Shown piece by piece: positions 10,331 to 22,286 of a DNA stretch of 64,000 bases. Below the pieces are notes generated by a model. It had not been told where the DNA came from. It worked only from the letters and a program-made list of their open reading frames with translations, and searched no databases. Made by a program: the position numbers and the translations under genes. Each line of letters opens with the position of its first letter. Within the stretch, counting starts at the first letter, position 1. This DNA comes from Gulbenkiania mobilis (GTDB lineage Bacteria > Pseudomonadota > Gammaproteobacteria > Burkholderiales > Chromobacteriaceae): NCBI GenBank assembly GCA_004346645.1, contig SMDA01000002.1:392898-456897 (forward strand), given 5' to 3'.

Positions 10331-10334
<4 letters not shown>
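8793..10334 (-). CDS. pilS: Membrane sensor histidine kinase, PilS-type
   Basis: 513 residues. About six hydrophobic segments fill the first 185 residues, as in PilS, followed by a PAS-like region ([21 protein letters not shown]). The H box is [14 protein letters not shown] near 311, and the ATPase domain ends with DNGPGVSED and [14 protein letters not shown]. In Pseudomonas, PilS controls PilR and pilA transcription in response to pilin level. Both neighbours overlap by 4 bp (parC upstream, pilR downstream), so all three are likely co-translated. A 12-mer repeat copy lies in the coding region at 9572. Confidence 0.87.
9572..9583 (+). repeat. Uptake-sequence-like 12-mer
   Basis: AAGGTTGGCCGAAGG inside pilS, read on the sense strand as P-S-A-N-L. 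Confidence 0.8.
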
Positions 10335-12652
<2,318 letters not shown>

Positions 12653-12725
12653 AAAGAGGGGGATTCGGTCCGCCGGAGGGCGTGACGTGTTATGTTCGTT
12701 CGATCACAGATGAGGGAATTCTACT

Positions 12726-13196
12726 ATGGGGCAACCCCTTGCGTGGGCCTGCCACCCGTTCGACGGTTTTACCCCACAGGCCCTCTACGAAGTGCTGGCC
12801 CTGCGGGACCGGGTGTTCGTGGTGGAGCAGCAATCGATCTATGGCGACCTGGACGGCTTGGACCAGCAGGCCCTGCACCTGAGCGGCCGCAGCCCCGAAG
12901 GGCACTTGCTTGCCTATGCACGGCTTCTGCCGCCTGGCATCAAGCTGGACCGGGCCGTCGCTATCGGCCGCGTGGTGGTGGATGCTTCGGTGCGCGGCAC
13001 CGGGCTGGGTCGGCTGCTAATGCAGCAGGCCCTGGAGGCGGCCGAGTCGGCCTGGCCAGGAGTGGAGATCGGCCTTTCGGCGCAGGTGAATGCCCGGAGC
13101 TTCTATGAGAGTTTCGGCTTCAGGAGGGTGTCCGAACCCTACGACGACGGCGGCATCCTCCACGAGGACATGCTGCGCTCCGCCGGCAGGGCCTGA
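12726..13196 (+). CDS. elaA: ElaA-family GNAT N-acetyltransferase
   Basis: 156 residues matching the ElaA subgroup of GNAT enzymes: LYEVLALRDRVFVVEQQ near 20-36, AIGRVVVDASVRGTGLGRLLM (acetyl-CoA loop) near 79-99, and the C-terminal ARSFYESFGFRRVSEPYDDGG. The acceptor substrate is not known. It is divergent from parC with 73 bp between the starts. The ATG at 12726 gives the standard ElaA length; an alternative upstream frame is a shadow. Confidence 0.85.
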   Translation: MGQPLAWACHPFDGFTPQALYEVLALRDRVFVVEQQSIYGDLDGLDQQALHLSGRSPEGHLLAYARLLPPGIKLDRAVAIGRVVVDASVRGTGLGRLLMQQALEAAESAWPGVEIGLSAQVNARSFYESFGFRRVSEPYDDGGILHEDMLRSAGRA

Positions 13197-13228
13197 CCGG
13201 GGGCGCGGACCCCGTCGGGCTGCGTTCC

Positions 13229-13972
13229 TCAGCAGCGCTGGGGCAGCCCGTTGCCGAACACGTCGCGCCAGGCAGTGTAGCCACTGGCATACAGCACCGG
13301 GAACCACAGTAGCAGACCCAGCAGGAGTGGCAGCAGGGCCAGGAACAGCAACAGCGACAGCATCACGCTGTAGACGAGGATGGCCAGCCAGTTGGTCAGC
13401 CCGGCACGAAAGCTCACCCGTAGTGCCTGGAAGGCGTTCAGCCGCGCCAGTACCACTGCAGCGGGGGCAAACCAGTAGGCCAGGTTGACCACGAACACCA
13501 CCACGGTGGCCCCGATCATTACCGGGATGAGGTCGCTCGCGGCTAGCGTGGCGGCATCCTCTGCCGCCAGGCGCTCCACCAAGCCGGGGGCGGCCAGCGT
13601 CAGCAGCAGTTCTAGGGCCACCAGTCCCAGCATCAGCAGCACACTGTAGAGCGCGCCAACCGCAGCCAAGGACAGGCCATGCTGGCGCAGCCCTGTCAGG
13701 AAGTCGGCGCGGCGCAAGGGCTCGCCACGCTCGGTCTTCTGGGCCGCCAGCACGAAGCTGCCGCCGAACACCGGTGCGAGCAGCATGCCGGCCATCCCCA
13801 GGGCCGGCACCATGCTCAACACCACCTGCAGGGCGATGTAGGCAAGCGCGAACATCGCCCAGGTGACCGGCTGCTCGCGGACCAGATAGAAGGCCTGTAC
13901 GATCCAGCGCCAGCCGTGACGGGCGGGAACGTGCTGGTGAACGGGCAGGGGATCGGCAAAGGGTGCGGCCAT
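13229..13972 (-). CDS. BPSS1780-family integral membrane protein
   Basis: 247 residues with about six hydrophobic segments and the N-terminal region GWRWIVQAFYLVREQPVTWAM typical of the BPSS1780-type membrane proteins of betaproteobacteria. Function is unknown. Glycine-rich MLLAPVFGGSFVLAAQK follows the second segment. It sits alone between elaA (convergent) and tkt (divergent). Confidence 0.75.
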   Translation of the reverse strand: MAAPFADPLPVHQHVPARHGWRWIVQAFYLVREQPVTWAMFALAYIALQVVLSMVPALGMAGMLLAPVFGGSFVLAAQKTERGEPLRRADFLTGLRQHGLSLAAVGALYSVLLMLGLVALELLLTLAAPGLVERLAAEDAATLAASDLIPVMIGATVVVFVVNLAYWFAPAAVVLARLNAFQALRVSFRAGLTNWLAILVYSVMLSLLLFLALLPLLLGLLLWFPVLYASGYTAWRDVFGNGLPQRC

Positions 13973-14065
13973 GGGGGTGGAACCTCGCGGAGCGGACGAT
14001 GGGCGAAAACTGCAGAGCGTTGGCCGAAAGCGTGCCCGGCGTCAAGGGGGCATGCCCCGGCTCGG

Positions 14066-14095
14066 TTGCCGGCGAGGGGCAAAATCGGCGATAAT
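14066..14095 (+). promoter_or_regulatory. Putative sigma-70 promoter of tkt
   Basis: TTGCCG (14066-14071), 18-bp spacer, GATAAT (14090-14095), about 75 bp before the tkt start. Recognised by eye only. Confidence 0.4.
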
Positions 14096-14172
14096 CGGCT
14101 GATTTTTCGAGGGTTGGGGCCGGTGCTCCAGCTCCCGCTTCCGGTTCTTCACAATCTGAGGTTTTCCCCGAC

Positions 14173-16161
14173 ATGGTCACCCGAACCGAGCTTGCCAACG
14201 CGATCCGTTTCCTGTCGATGGATGCGGTGGAAAAAGCCAAATCCGGCCACCCCGGCGCACCCATGGGCATGGCGGACATCGCCGAAGTGCTCTGGCGCGA
14301 TCACCTGAAGCACAATCCGTCCAACCCCCGCTGGCCCAACCGCGACCGTTTCGTGCTCTCCAACGGCCATGGTTCGATGCTGCTCTACAGCCTCTTGCAC
14401 CTCTCCGGCTACGACCTGACCATCGAGGACCTGAAAGCCTTTCGCCAGTGGCACTCGCGCACGCCGGGCCACCCCGAATACGGTTACGCGCCTGGCGTGG
14501 AGACCACCACCGGACCGCTGGGCCAGGGTATCACCAATGCTGTGGGGATGGCGCTGGCCGAGAAGATTCTGGCGGCCGAGTTCAACCGTGACGGCTACAC
14601 CGTCGTCGACCATCGCACCTGGGTGTTTCTGGGTGATGGCTGCCTGATGGAGGGCATCAGCCACGAGGCGTGTTCGCTTGCGGGGACTTGGGGCCTCAAC
14701 AAGCTGGTCGCATTCTACGACGACAATGGCATTTCCATCGACGGCGACGTGGAGGGCTGGTTCACCGACGACACCCCGGCCCGCTTCGAGGCCTATGGCT
14801 GGCAGGTGATCCGCAACGTCAACGGGCACGACCCGGTCGAGATCGCCACTGCCATCGAAACTGCGAAGAAAAGCACCGACCGACCCACACTGATCTGCTG
14901 CAAGACCGTCATTGGCCACGGTGCGCCCAACAAGCAGGGCGGACACGACGTGCATGGCGCACCGCTGGGCGCGCTCGAAATCGAGGCCGCTCGCGGCCAT
15001 CTCAAGTGGCTGCACGAGCCGTTCGTGATCTCCGACGAGATCTACGCCGCCTGGGACTGCCGCCCGCGCGGTCTCAACGAGGAAAGCGCCTGGACTACGC
15101 TGTTCGGGGCCTATGCGCAAGCGTATCCGGAACTCGCTGCCGAGTTCACCCGCCGCATGCAGGGCGAGCTGCCCCCGCGCTGGGCCGAGCATGTGGCCGC
15201 CAAGATTGCCCAGGTCAACGAGAAGGCCGAGACCATTGCCACCCGCAAGGCCTCGCAGAACGCCATCGCTGCCTTTGCCGAGATCCTGCCCGAGCTGGTG
15301 GGCGGTTCGGCCGACCTGACACCGTCCAACCTCACCAACTGGCCCACTGCCAAACCTGTTTCACGTGAAACAGGGGGCAACTACATCCATTACGGTGTGC
15401 GTGAGTTTGGCATGGCCGCCATCATGAACGGCCTGGCACTGCATGGTGGCCTGAAGCCGTTCGGTGCCACTTTCCTGATGTTCAGCGAATACGCCCGCAA
15501 CGCCCTGCGCATGGCCGCGCTGATGAAGATCAACCCGGTCTTCGTCTTCACCCATGACTCCATCGGCCTGGGCGAGGATGGCCCCACCCATCAGCCGATC
15601 GAACAGATCGCCACGCTGCGCATGATTCCGAACATGGCGGTATGGCGCCCCTGCGACACGGTGGAGTCTCTGGTGGCCTGGGCCGAGGCGCTTTCGGCCA
15701 AGGATCACCCCAGCTGCCTGATCTTCAGCCGCCAGAATCTGCCCTTTGTCACCCGTGATGCCGCCCAGCTGGAAGGCATCCGTAGGGGCGGCTACGTGCT
15801 GCGGGACGTGACCACGCCACAGGCCGTGCTGATCGCCACCGGTTCTGAAGTGGAGCTGGCTCTCAAAGCCCAGGAAGCCCTGGCCGCCGAAGGCGTTGCG
15901 GTGCGTGTGGTCTCCATGCCGGCCACCACCGTCTTCGACCGGCAGGATAAGGCCTATCAGGCCGAAGTGCTGCCCCTGGGCGTGCCGCGCCTGGCGATCG
16001 AAGCCGGCGTCACCGACTTCTGGCGCAAGTATGTCGGACTGGAAGGCGACGTGGTGGGCATCGACCACTTTGGCGAATCCGCCCCGGCACCGGTGCTGTT
16101 CCGCGAGTTTGGCTTTACCGTCGAAAACGTGGTCGCCCGCACCCGCGCGCTCCTCGCCTGA
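14173..16161 (+). CDS. tkt: Transketolase
   Basis: Thiamine-diphosphate enzyme moving two-carbon units between ketose and aldose phosphates, linking the pentose phosphate pathway to glycolysis. It is 662 residues. The N-terminal domain has [11 protein letters not shown] near 26-36 and the TPP motif [13 protein letters not shown] near 155-167. The pyrimidine domain has [16 protein letters not shown] near 459-474. It is first in a run of carbon-metabolism genes with gap, pgk and fba. A perfect chromosomal parS site is embedded at codons 396-400. Confidence 0.97.
   Translation: MVTRTELANAIRFLSMDAVEKAKSGHPGAPMGMADIAEVLWRDHLKHNPSNPRWPNRDRFVLSNGHGSMLLYSLLHLSGYDLTIEDLKAFRQWHSRTPGHPEYGYAPGVETTTGPLGQGITNAVGMALAEKILAAEFNRDGYTVVDHRTWVFLGDGCLMEGISHEACSLAGTWGLNKLVAFYDDNGISIDGDVEGWFTDDTPARFEAYGWQVIRNVNGHDPVEIATAIETAKKSTDRPTLICCKTVIGHGAPNKQGGHDVHGAPLGALEIEAARGHLKWLHEPFVISDEIYAAWDCRPRGLNEESAWTTLFGAYAQAYPELAAEFTRRMQGELPPRWAEHVAAKIAQVNEKAETIATRKASQNAIAAFAEILPELVGGSADLTPSNLTNWPTAKPVSRETGGNYIHYGVREFGMAAIMNGLALHGGLKPFGATFLMFSEYARNALRMAALMKINPVFVFTHDSIGLGEDGPTHQPIEQIATLRMIPNMAVWRPCDTVESLVAWAEALSAKDHPSCLIFSRQNLPFVTRDAAQLEGIRRGGYVLRDVTTPQAVLIATGSEVELALKAQEALAAEGVAVRVVSMPATTVFDRQDKAYQAEVLPLGVPRLAIEAGVTDFWRKYVGLEGDVVGIDHFGESAPAPVLFREFGFTVENVVARTRALLA
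15357..15372. other. parS centromere site (ParB binding), perfect 16-bp palindrome
   Basis: TGTTTCACGTGAAACA matches the conserved bacterial parS consensus TGTTNCACGTGAAACA at every position. It lies within the tkt coding sequence, read as V-S-R-E-T. ParB nucleates on such sites for chromosome segregation and SMC loading. These sites cluster near oriC in most bacteria, so the window is probably origin-proximal. Confidence 0.92.
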
Positions 16162-16165
16162 AACG

Positions 16166-16189
16166 AAGACCCGCCTCCGCGCGGGTCTT
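16166..16189 (+). terminator. Hairpin after tkt
   Basis: AAGACCCGC (16166-16174) pairs with GCGGGTCTT (16181-16189). The T tract is poor, so termination may be partial and allow read-through into gap. Confidence 0.5.
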
Positions 16190-16265
16190 GCAACACCTTT
16201 ACCTCGCATTCTGAAAGATCGCACCGGCAGCAGCCGGTGCCCTGCCTCACCGGGAGAAGAAGCAC

Positions 16266-17276
16266 ATGACCATTCGCGTCGCTATCAACGGCTACGGCCG
16301 TATCGGCCGTCAGGCCCTGCGTTCCATCTACGAATACAACCTGCGGGGCGACTTCGAGATCGTGGCCGTCAACGCCTCGGGCGACCTGGCCACCAACGCA
16401 CACCTGACCAAGTTCGACACCGTGCACGGCCGTTTCGCTGCGGAAGTCAGTCACGATGACAAGAACCTGATCATCAACGGCGACGTGATCCCGTTCTTCT
16501 CCACCCGCAACCCGGCCGAACTGCCGTGGAAAGCGCTGAACGTTGACCTGGTACTGGAGTGTACCGGCGCGTTTACCAGCAAGGAGAAGTGCCAGGCCCA
16601 TATCGATGCTGGCGCCAAGAAGGTGCTGATCTCCGCCCCGGGCGGTGACGATGTGGATGCCACGATCGTTTACGGCGTGAACCACGACACCCTGACCGCT
16701 GCCATGACCGTGGTCTCCAACGCTTCGTGCACCACCAACTGCCTGGCTCCGGTGGCCAAGGCACTCAACGACGCGCTGGGCATCAAGAAGGGCCTGATGA
16801 CCACCATTCACGCCTTCACCAACGACCAGGTACTGACCGACGTACGCCACAAGGACCTGCGCCGCGCCCGCTCGGCCACCGAGAACATGATCCCCACCAA
16901 GACCGGCGCGGCCAAGGCTGTGGGTCTGGTGCTGCCCGAACTGAAGGGCAAACTTGACGGTTTCGCAGTGCGTGTGCCGACGATCAACGTCTCGCTGGTG
17001 GACCTCACCTTCGAAGCCGGTCGCGATACCACCGTCGACGAGGTCAACGCCATCGTCAAGGAAGCGGCCGAAGGCAAGATGAAGGGTATCCTGGGCTACA
17101 ACACCCTGCCGCTGGTTTCTACCGACTTCAACCACAGCACCGAGGGCTCGGTCTTCGATGCCACCCTGACCAAGGTGTCCAACGGCAACATGGTCAAGGT
17201 CCTGGCGTGGTACGACAACGAGTGGGGTTTCTGCCAGCAGATGCTGCGTACCGCGCGCGCCATGTTCCAGGTGTGA
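16266..17276 (+). CDS. gap: Glyceraldehyde-3-phosphate dehydrogenase, type I
   Basis: NAD-dependent oxidative phosphorylation of glyceraldehyde-3-phosphate. It is 336 residues with Rossmann motif [14 protein letters not shown] at the N-terminus and the catalytic Cys in [15 protein letters not shown] near 155. The start follows GGGAGAAGAAGCAC. A 21-bp inverted repeat follows the stop. Confidence 0.97.
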   Translation: MTIRVAINGYGRIGRQALRSIYEYNLRGDFEIVAVNASGDLATNAHLTKFDTVHGRFAAEVSHDDKNLIINGDVIPFFSTRNPAELPWKALNVDLVLECTGAFTSKEKCQAHIDAGAKKVLISAPGGDDVDATIVYGVNHDTLTAAMTVVSNASCTTNCLAPVAKALNDALGIKKGLMTTIHAFTNDQVLTDVRHKDLRRARSATENMIPTKTGAAKAVGLVLPELKGKLDGFAVRVPTINVSLVDLTFEAGRDTTVDEVNAIVKEAAEGKMKGILGYNTLPLVSTDFNHSTEGSVFDATLTKVSNGNMVKVLAWYDNEWGFCQQMLRTARAMFQV

Positions 17277-17281
17277 TCCGA

Positions 17282-17302
17282 CGGGCCTGCTGTGCAGGCC
17301 CG
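17282..17302 (+). terminator. Inverted repeat downstream of gap
   Basis: CGGGCCTGC-TGT-GCAGGCCCG, a perfect 9-bp stem 6 bp after the gap stop, without a T run. It could attenuate transcription into the following gene. Confidence 0.45.
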
Positions 17303-17360
17303 CGCCAGGCGGGATCGGCCTAAGGCCGGCCCGTTTTCCGTTGTGTTCCGGGAAGATACG

Positions 17361-17690
17361 ATGAGCGAAAAGCACTATTCGGAAGAAGGCTTCTGGGACA
17401 AACTCACCCGTTTCGCGCGGGTGGCCGGTCGTGAGGTGGTGGAAAAGGCCCTCTGGCTCTTCTACGCACTGCAGCAGCCCAGGCTCCCGGTATGGGCCCG
17501 CACCGTCATCATCGGTGCTCTCGGTTATTTCATCTTCCCGGCCGATGCCATCCCGGATGTGGTGCCGCTGGCCGGCTACAGCGATGACCTGGGTGCCCTG
17601 GCCGCTGCCGTGGGAATGGTGGCGATGTACATCGACGACAGCGTCAGGGCCCGAGCGGACGAGACGCTGCGCCGTTGGTTTGGAGAGTGA
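17361..17690 (+). CDS. DUF1232 (YkvA-type) small membrane protein
   Basis: 109 residues. The core [26 protein letters not shown] followed by [15 protein letters not shown] is the DUF1232 pattern, including the conserved P-D-IPD element next to a transmembrane segment. Function is unknown. The ATG at 17361 is preferred over one 23 codons earlier, which would run into the hairpin after gap. It lies 4 bp before pgk and is surely co-transcribed with it. Confidence 0.85.
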   Translation: MSEKHYSEEGFWDKLTRFARVAGREVVEKALWLFYALQQPRLPVWARTVIIGALGYFIFPADAIPDVVPLAGYSDDLGALAAAVGMVAMYIDDSVRARADETLRRWFGE

Positions 17691-17694
17691 TTCC

Positions 17695-18873
17695 GTGCAA
17701 TTCAAGAAACTGGTTGAACAAGATCTGGCCGGAAAGCGCGTGCTGATCCGCGTGGACATGAACGTGCCGGTCAAGAACGGTGTGATCGGTGACGACACCC
17801 GCATCCGCGCCAGCCTGCCGTCCATCCTGCACTGCCTGAAGGCAGGTGCCAGCGTGATTCTCATGACGCACCTGGGCCGACCGACCGAAGGCGAACCCAA
17901 GCCCGAGGACAGCCTGGCCCCGGTGGCCGAGCGCCTGGCCCAGCTTCTGGCGCAGCCGGTGCGTGTGGTGGACGCCTGGCAGTCCGGGCTGTCGCTGGCA
18001 GCGGGTGATGTGGTGATGCTGGAGAATGTTCGCCTCAACAAGGGCGAAAAGAAAAACAGCGAGGAACTGGGCCGCGCCTATGCCGGCCTGTGCGACGTAT
18101 TCGTGAACGATGCTTTCGGTACCGCCCACCGGGCCGAGGCCTCCACCCATGCGGTGGCTCGCTTCGCACCGGTGGCCTGCGCAGGCGTGTTGCTGGCTGC
18201 CGAGCTCGATGCACTGGGCAAGGCGCTGGAAGCACCCGCCCGCCCGCTGGTGGCCATCGTCGCCGGCTCCAAGGTCTCGACCAAGCTCACTATCCTCGAA
18301 AGCCTGGCCGACAAGGTCGACCAGCTGATCGTGGGCGGTGGCATTGCCAATACCTTCCTCTTGGCTGAAGGCCACGGCATCGGCAAGAGCCTGGCCGAGC
18401 CGGAACTGGTCGGGGAGGCCAAGAAGGTGATCGAGAAGATCCGCGCCCGCGGTGGGGACGTGCCCCTCCCCACCGATGTGGTGGTGGCACCCGAATTCTC
18501 GGAAAACGCCGAAGACACGCTCAAGCCGGTCGGCGCGGTGACGCGCGACGACATGATTCTGGACATCGGCCCGGAGTCCGCCCGTGCGCTTGCCGAGATC
18601 GTTGCCCAGGCCGGCACGGTGGTGTGGAACGGCCCGGTGGGGGTGTTCGAATTCGAGCAGTTCGCCAGCGGTACCCGCACCTTGGCCGAAGCGATTGCCC
18701 AGTCGCAAGCCTTCTCGATTGCCGGCGGGGGCGACACCTTATCGGCAATCGCCAAGTTCGGCGTCACCGAGAAGATCAGCTACATCTCGACCGGTGGCGG
18801 TGCCTTCCTGGAATTCCTGGAAGGCAAGGAGCTGCCGGCCGTGGCCATCCTGGCGGAGCGCGCAGCCGGCTGA
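17695..18873 (+). CDS. pgk: Phosphoglycerate kinase
   Basis: Substrate-level phosphorylation of ADP from 1,3-bisphosphoglycerate. It is 392 residues from the GTG at 17695, which follows GGAGAG and gives the family N-terminus [23 protein letters not shown]. Further marks are [10 protein letters not shown] near 56 and the nucleotide loop [13 protein letters not shown] near 343. An open frame extends 88 codons upstream but overlaps the DUF1232 gene and is not used. Confidence 0.96.
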   Translation: MQFKKLVEQDLAGKRVLIRVDMNVPVKNGVIGDDTRIRASLPSILHCLKAGASVILMTHLGRPTEGEPKPEDSLAPVAERLAQLLAQPVRVVDAWQSGLSLAAGDVVMLENVRLNKGEKKNSEELGRAYAGLCDVFVNDAFGTAHRAEASTHAVARFAPVACAGVLLAAELDALGKALEAPARPLVAIVAGSKVSTKLTILESLADKVDQLIVGGGIANTFLLAEGHGIGKSLAEPELVGEAKKVIEKIRARGGDVPLPTDVVVAPEFSENAEDTLKPVGAVTRDDMILDIGPESARALAEIVAQAGTVVWNGPVGVFEFEQFASGTRTLAEAIAQSQAFSIAGGGDTLSAIAKFGVTEKISYISTGGGAFLEFLEGKELPAVAILAERAAG

Positions 18874-18946
18874 GGCGCTGGCGCCTTCTGGCGCCTGCCC
18901 GGCCGCTGACATAGACTGGGGCCTTGTCCCCCTCAAGGAGGGTGCC

Positions 18947-19585
18947 GTGTCGCTCAATACCTGGCTTGTGTTCGTGGTGACGGTGTTTTTCGTTTCGGCC
19001 ACCCCCGGCCCGAACATGCTGCTTGCCATGACGCACGGCATCCGCTTCGGGGTGCGCCGCACCTTGCCTACGATCGCTGGCCTGCTGACTGCCCTGGGCC
19101 TGATTATGGGTGGCTCGGCGGCTGGGCTCGGGGCTGTGCTGGCTGCCTCCGAACTGCTGTTCTCGGTGATCAAGTATGCCGGGGCGGCCTATCTGGTCTG
19201 GCTGGGCATCAAGACCTGGCGCGCGCCGCCCACACCCCTGTCCGGACCAGAGGACAGCGAGGCCGCCGTGGCTGAGGCAGGCACTGGCTGGCAGCGCTTC
19301 CGCACCGGTTTCTTGGTCGCCATGAGCAACCCGAAGGCCTTCGTGTTCTTCACTGCGCTCTTTCCGCAGTTCATGAACCCGCAGGCCCCGCAAATGCCGC
19401 AACTGCTGGTGCTGGCCGGCACCTTTTACGTCATCGAGTCCAGCTGGCAGTTTGCCTATGCCGCCGGTGGCGCCCGCCTGCGTGGCTGGCTGAACAGCCC
19501 GGTGCGGCTGCGACTGATGAACCGTTTTGCCGGCGGCTCGTTTACCGCCGCAGGCGTAGCGCTGACCACCGTCAGCCGCGCCTGA
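18947..19585 (+). CDS. LysE/RhtB-family amino-acid exporter
   Basis: 212 residues, about six membrane segments. The N-terminal [21 protein letters not shown] is the LysE/RhtB signature, with [21 protein letters not shown] near 118-138. It exports an amino acid or related metabolite across the inner membrane; the substrate is unknown. The GTG start at 18947 has AAGGAGG 6 bp upstream. It occupies the interval between pgk and fba where pyk is found in many betaproteobacterial glycolytic clusters. Confidence 0.85.
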   Translation: MSLNTWLVFVVTVFFVSATPGPNMLLAMTHGIRFGVRRTLPTIAGLLTALGLIMGGSAAGLGAVLAASELLFSVIKYAGAAYLVWLGIKTWRAPPTPLSGPEDSEAAVAEAGTGWQRFRTGFLVAMSNPKAFVFFTALFPQFMNPQAPQMPQLLVLAGTFYVIESSWQFAYAAGGARLRGWLNSPVRLRLMNRFAGGSFTAAGVALTTVSRA

Positions 19586-19652
19586 CCCCCAACCCGTTCG
19601 TTATCATGCGTCGCCTGCGGGCGGCGCATTTCTTGTGACTGGAGAGTTAAGC

Positions 19653-20717
19653 ATGGCACTCGTTTCGATGCGCCAACTGCTGGATCATGCCGCCGAATTC
19701 GGTTATGGCCTGCCGGCGTTCAACGTCAACAACCTGGAACAGATGCGCGCCATCATGGAAGCGGCCGACAAGGTCGATGCTCCGGTGATCGTGCAGGCTT
19801 CGGCCGGTGCCCGTAAATACGCCGGCGCCCCCTTCCTGCGCCACCTCATTCTGGCAGCGGTCGAGGAGTTTCCGCACATTCCGGTGGTGATGCACCAGGA
19901 TCACGGTACCAGCCCGGACGTGTGCCAGCGCTCGATCCAGCTGGGCTTCTCCTCGGTGATGATGGATGGCTCGCTCAAGTCCGACGGCAAAACACCTGCC
20001 GACTACGACTACAACGTCGATGTCACCCGCACCGTGGTCAACTTTGCCCATGCCTGCGGCGTGTCCGTCGAGGGTGAGATCGGCTGCCTGGGCAGCTTGG
20101 AAACCGGCAAGGCTGGCGAGGAGGATGGCATCGGGGCCGAGGGCACGCTGGATCACAGCCAGCTGCTGACCGACCCGGAAGAAGCTGCCCGTTTCGTGAA
20201 GGATACCGGTGTAGATGCCTTGGCCATCGCCATCGGCACCAGCCACGGCGCCTACAAGTTCACCAAGCGTCCCACTGGCGATGTGCTGCGCATCGACCGT
20301 ATCCGGGAAATCCATGCGCGCATTCCCAACACCCATCTGGTGATGCACGGCTCGTCGAGCGTGCCGCAGGAATGGTTGCAGATCATCAACGAATTCGGCG
20401 GTGACCTTGGCGAGACCTACGGTGTGCCGGTGGAAGAGATCGTCGAAGGCATCAAGCACGGCGTGCGCAAGGTGAATATCGATACCGACCTGCGCCTGGC
20501 CTCCACCGGAGCGGTGCGCCGCTTCCTGGCCCAGAACCCCAAGGAGTTTGACCCACGCAAATTCCTGAAGGTATCCACCGATGCGATGCGTGACATCTGC
20601 ATTGCCCGCTATGAGGCCTTCGGCGCCGCCGGCATGGCCAGCAAGATCAAGCCGATCAACCTGGATACCATGGCCAACCGCTATGCCAAGGGCGAACTGG
20701 CGCAGATCGTGAAATAA
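19653..20717 (+). CDS. fba: Fructose-1,6-bisphosphate aldolase, class II
   Basis: Zn-dependent cleavage of fructose-1,6-bisphosphate. It is 354 residues, the length of the class IIB enzymes of Neisseria and Chromobacterium. The metal-site stretch [12 protein letters not shown] lies near 80-91, and [10 protein letters not shown] and MHGSSSVPQ near 200-240. The ATG at 19653 follows GGAGAG at 8 bp; a GTG at 19635 would add 6 residues. A strong terminator follows. Confidence 0.96.
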   Translation: MALVSMRQLLDHAAEFGYGLPAFNVNNLEQMRAIMEAADKVDAPVIVQASAGARKYAGAPFLRHLILAAVEEFPHIPVVMHQDHGTSPDVCQRSIQLGFSSVMMDGSLKSDGKTPADYDYNVDVTRTVVNFAHACGVSVEGEIGCLGSLETGKAGEEDGIGAEGTLDHSQLLTDPEEAARFVKDTGVDALAIAIGTSHGAYKFTKRPTGDVLRIDRIREIHARIPNTHLVMHGSSSVPQEWLQIINEFGGDLGETYGVPVEEIVEGIKHGVRKVNIDTDLRLASTGAVRRFLAQNPKEFDPRKFLKVSTDAMRDICIARYEAFGAAGMASKIKPINLDTMANRYAKGELAQIVK

Positions 20718-20769
20718 CAAGCCTCAGGGCCGCTTCGCTGCCTGGACGGGGCGCAAGGGTTGGGGTGTG

Positions 20770-20796
20770 AAAAAGCCGCCAGTAGGCGGCTTTTTG
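20770..20796 (+). terminator. Rho-independent terminator after fba
   Basis: AAAAAGCCGCC-AGTA-GGCGGCTTTTT, a symmetrical stem with a T run. It closes the tkt-fba region. Confidence 0.9.
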
Positions 20797-20864
20797 CGTC
20801 TTGGCATCCAGGCAGGTCTGTACCCGTCTTGGCGTGCCTTTCACGGGGCGCTTACACTCTGCCC

Positions 20865-21005
20865 ATGAGCGAACTTCTTTCTCCCCTCGAATGGTTCTTT
20901 GTCGTCCTGCTGGCGGTGGTACCGCTGGCCGGGCTGGGTTTCCATCTGTGGATTATGTTTATCGGCCACGGCAAACGGGACCAGAACGACGAACAAGCCC
21001 CGTGA
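20865..21005 (+). CDS. Small single-pass membrane protein, unrecognised
   Basis: 46 residues: a short N-terminus, a hydrophobic stretch (FFVVLLAVVPLAGLGFHLWIMFI) and a charged tail GHGKRDQNDEQAP. TTGGCG (20829-20834), 18 bp, TACACT (20853-20858) could be a promoter, which would leave almost no leader before the ATG. No clear ribosome site is seen. Charge distribution and codon use look protein-like, but the family is not recognised. Confidence 0.45.
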   Translation: MSELLSPLEWFFVVLLAVVPLAGLGFHLWIMFIGHGKRDQNDEQAP

Positions 21006-21045
21006 GCCCTTGACCCCTGCATACAGAGCCTCACCGTAGCCGTCG

Positions 21046-21057
21046 CTTCGGCCAACC
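21046..21057 (-). repeat. Uptake-sequence-like 12-mer, intergenic, full 16-bp consensus
   Basis: GCTTCGGCCAACCCTG (21045-21060) lies in the 69-bp gap between two convergent genes, an exact copy of the extended consensus. Confidence 0.87.
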
Positions 21058-21074
21058 CTGCGGACCGGGCCGTT

Positions 21075-22172
21075 TCAGCGCGTCGGGCAAAGGCCGTCCA
21101 GGATGCTGGTCTGCAGCGCATCGGGATGGACCGTAACCCGCAGGAGATCCTGCATGGCCGGATGAGGTGGCCTATGCACTGCCACGCCCGCTGCCCAGAG
21201 GGCCTGCTGCCGGGCAGCCGCAGTGGCGGCACTGTCGTAACGGATGGCGACGAAGTTGGTCCACGAAGGCAGTACCTGCAGGCCCCGGTCCGACAGGACC
21301 CGCTCCAGGGTCTGGCGCAATTGTACGGTGTTGCTCACCAGGCGTGCCGAATACGTCGGCTCGTCCAGCACGGCGGCCGCGGCCGCCTGTGCCACCGATG
21401 ACACCGCAAACTGTGGGCGGATCTCATCGGCCTTGCCGATCCAGCCTGCCGGCGCCACGGCGTATCCCACGCGCAGGCCCGCCAAGGCGTAGGCCTTGGA
21501 CAGCGTACGCAGGCGGAAGGCGCCTGGCAGTACACCGGCCAGCGGTCGGTCAGCTGTCTCTATGCAGAAGTCGCTGTACGCCTCGTCCAGCAGCAGCGTG
21601 CAGTCCTCGGGCAGCGCCTCGACCAGCGTACGGATAGCATCGCCCGAGGCGTTCCAGCCGGTGGGGTTGTCGGGGTTGGCCAGGTACACCAGGCGTGCCT
21701 GTCGGACTCGGGCGCGCTCGGCCAGACCCGCCAGGTCGGGGCGACGCAGTCCCTGTGCCTCGTGATACGGCACTTCCTCGATCCGGGTGCCGCAGCCCTC
21801 GGCAAAATAGCGGAAAGTAGGGTAGGTGCCGGCACTGGTGACAACGGTATCGCCCGGCGCACAGAAAAGTCGCAGCGCCAGCAGGATGAGGCTGTCGGCG
21901 CCCGTATCCACCAGCACTTCCTCCGGTGCCACGCCTGCCAGTGCCGCCAGGCGAGCCCGCAGCACCTGGGCGTAAGGGTCGGGGTAGGTGCGGGCCAGTT
22001 CGGCCAAGGCCGGGCCGAAGCGTGCTGCCAGCGGGCTGGTCGGTTCGGCGACGCTCTCGTTGGAGCCGATGCGGACCGTGACGGGACGCCCGATGGTCTG
22101 TTCCAGCCGGACCAGGCCGGGGAAGGGGTTGACGATGGTGTGGTCGGCCAAATGAGAAGCGAAGCGGGACAT
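21075..22172 (-). CDS. HisC-like PLP aminotransferase (histidinol-phosphate aminotransferase family)
   Basis: 365-residue fold-type I aminotransferase with the HisC pattern: IRIGSNES-like motif near 30, VDTGADSLILLALRLFC near 88, YLANPDNPTGW near 155, LLLDEAYSDF near 188, and the PLP Lys in TLSKAYALAGLRVGY near 216. No other histidine gene is near, so the substrate could be histidinol-phosphate or an aromatic amino acid. The internal ATG at 22172 is chosen; an upstream start at 22223 has no better ribosome site. It follows lysA and the GNAT on the same strand. Confidence 0.8.
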   Translation of the reverse strand: MSRFASHLADHTIVNPFPGLVRLEQTIGRPVTVRIGSNESVAEPTSPLAARFGPALAELARTYPDPYAQVLRARLAALAGVAPEEVLVDTGADSLILLALRLFCAPGDTVVTSAGTYPTFRYFAEGCGTRIEEVPYHEAQGLRRPDLAGLAERARVRQARLVYLANPDNPTGWNASGDAIRTLVEALPEDCTLLLDEAYSDFCIETADRPLAGVLPGAFRLRTLSKAYALAGLRVGYAVAPAGWIGKADEIRPQFAVSSVAQAAAAAVLDEPTYSARLVSNTVQLRQTLERVLSDRGLQVLPSWTNFVAIRYDSAATAAARQQALWAAGVAVHRPPHPAMQDLLRVTVHPDALQTSILDGLCPTR

Positions 22173-22286
22173 GGGGAGCACCAGGCAGCGGAAGGGACTT
22201 CCGATTCTAACCAAGCCTCGCACGCCGGACCCGACCTTGCGGCACTAAGGTTATGCCCGGCCGGCAAGCGGCCGGGGCCGCTCACT

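Noticed and set aside
18882..18897. GGCGCC-TTCT-GGCGCC as a terminator after pgk
   Set aside because: Short stem, no T run, and the LysE-type gene begins about 50 bp later with its own ribosome site; kept only as an inverted repeat.
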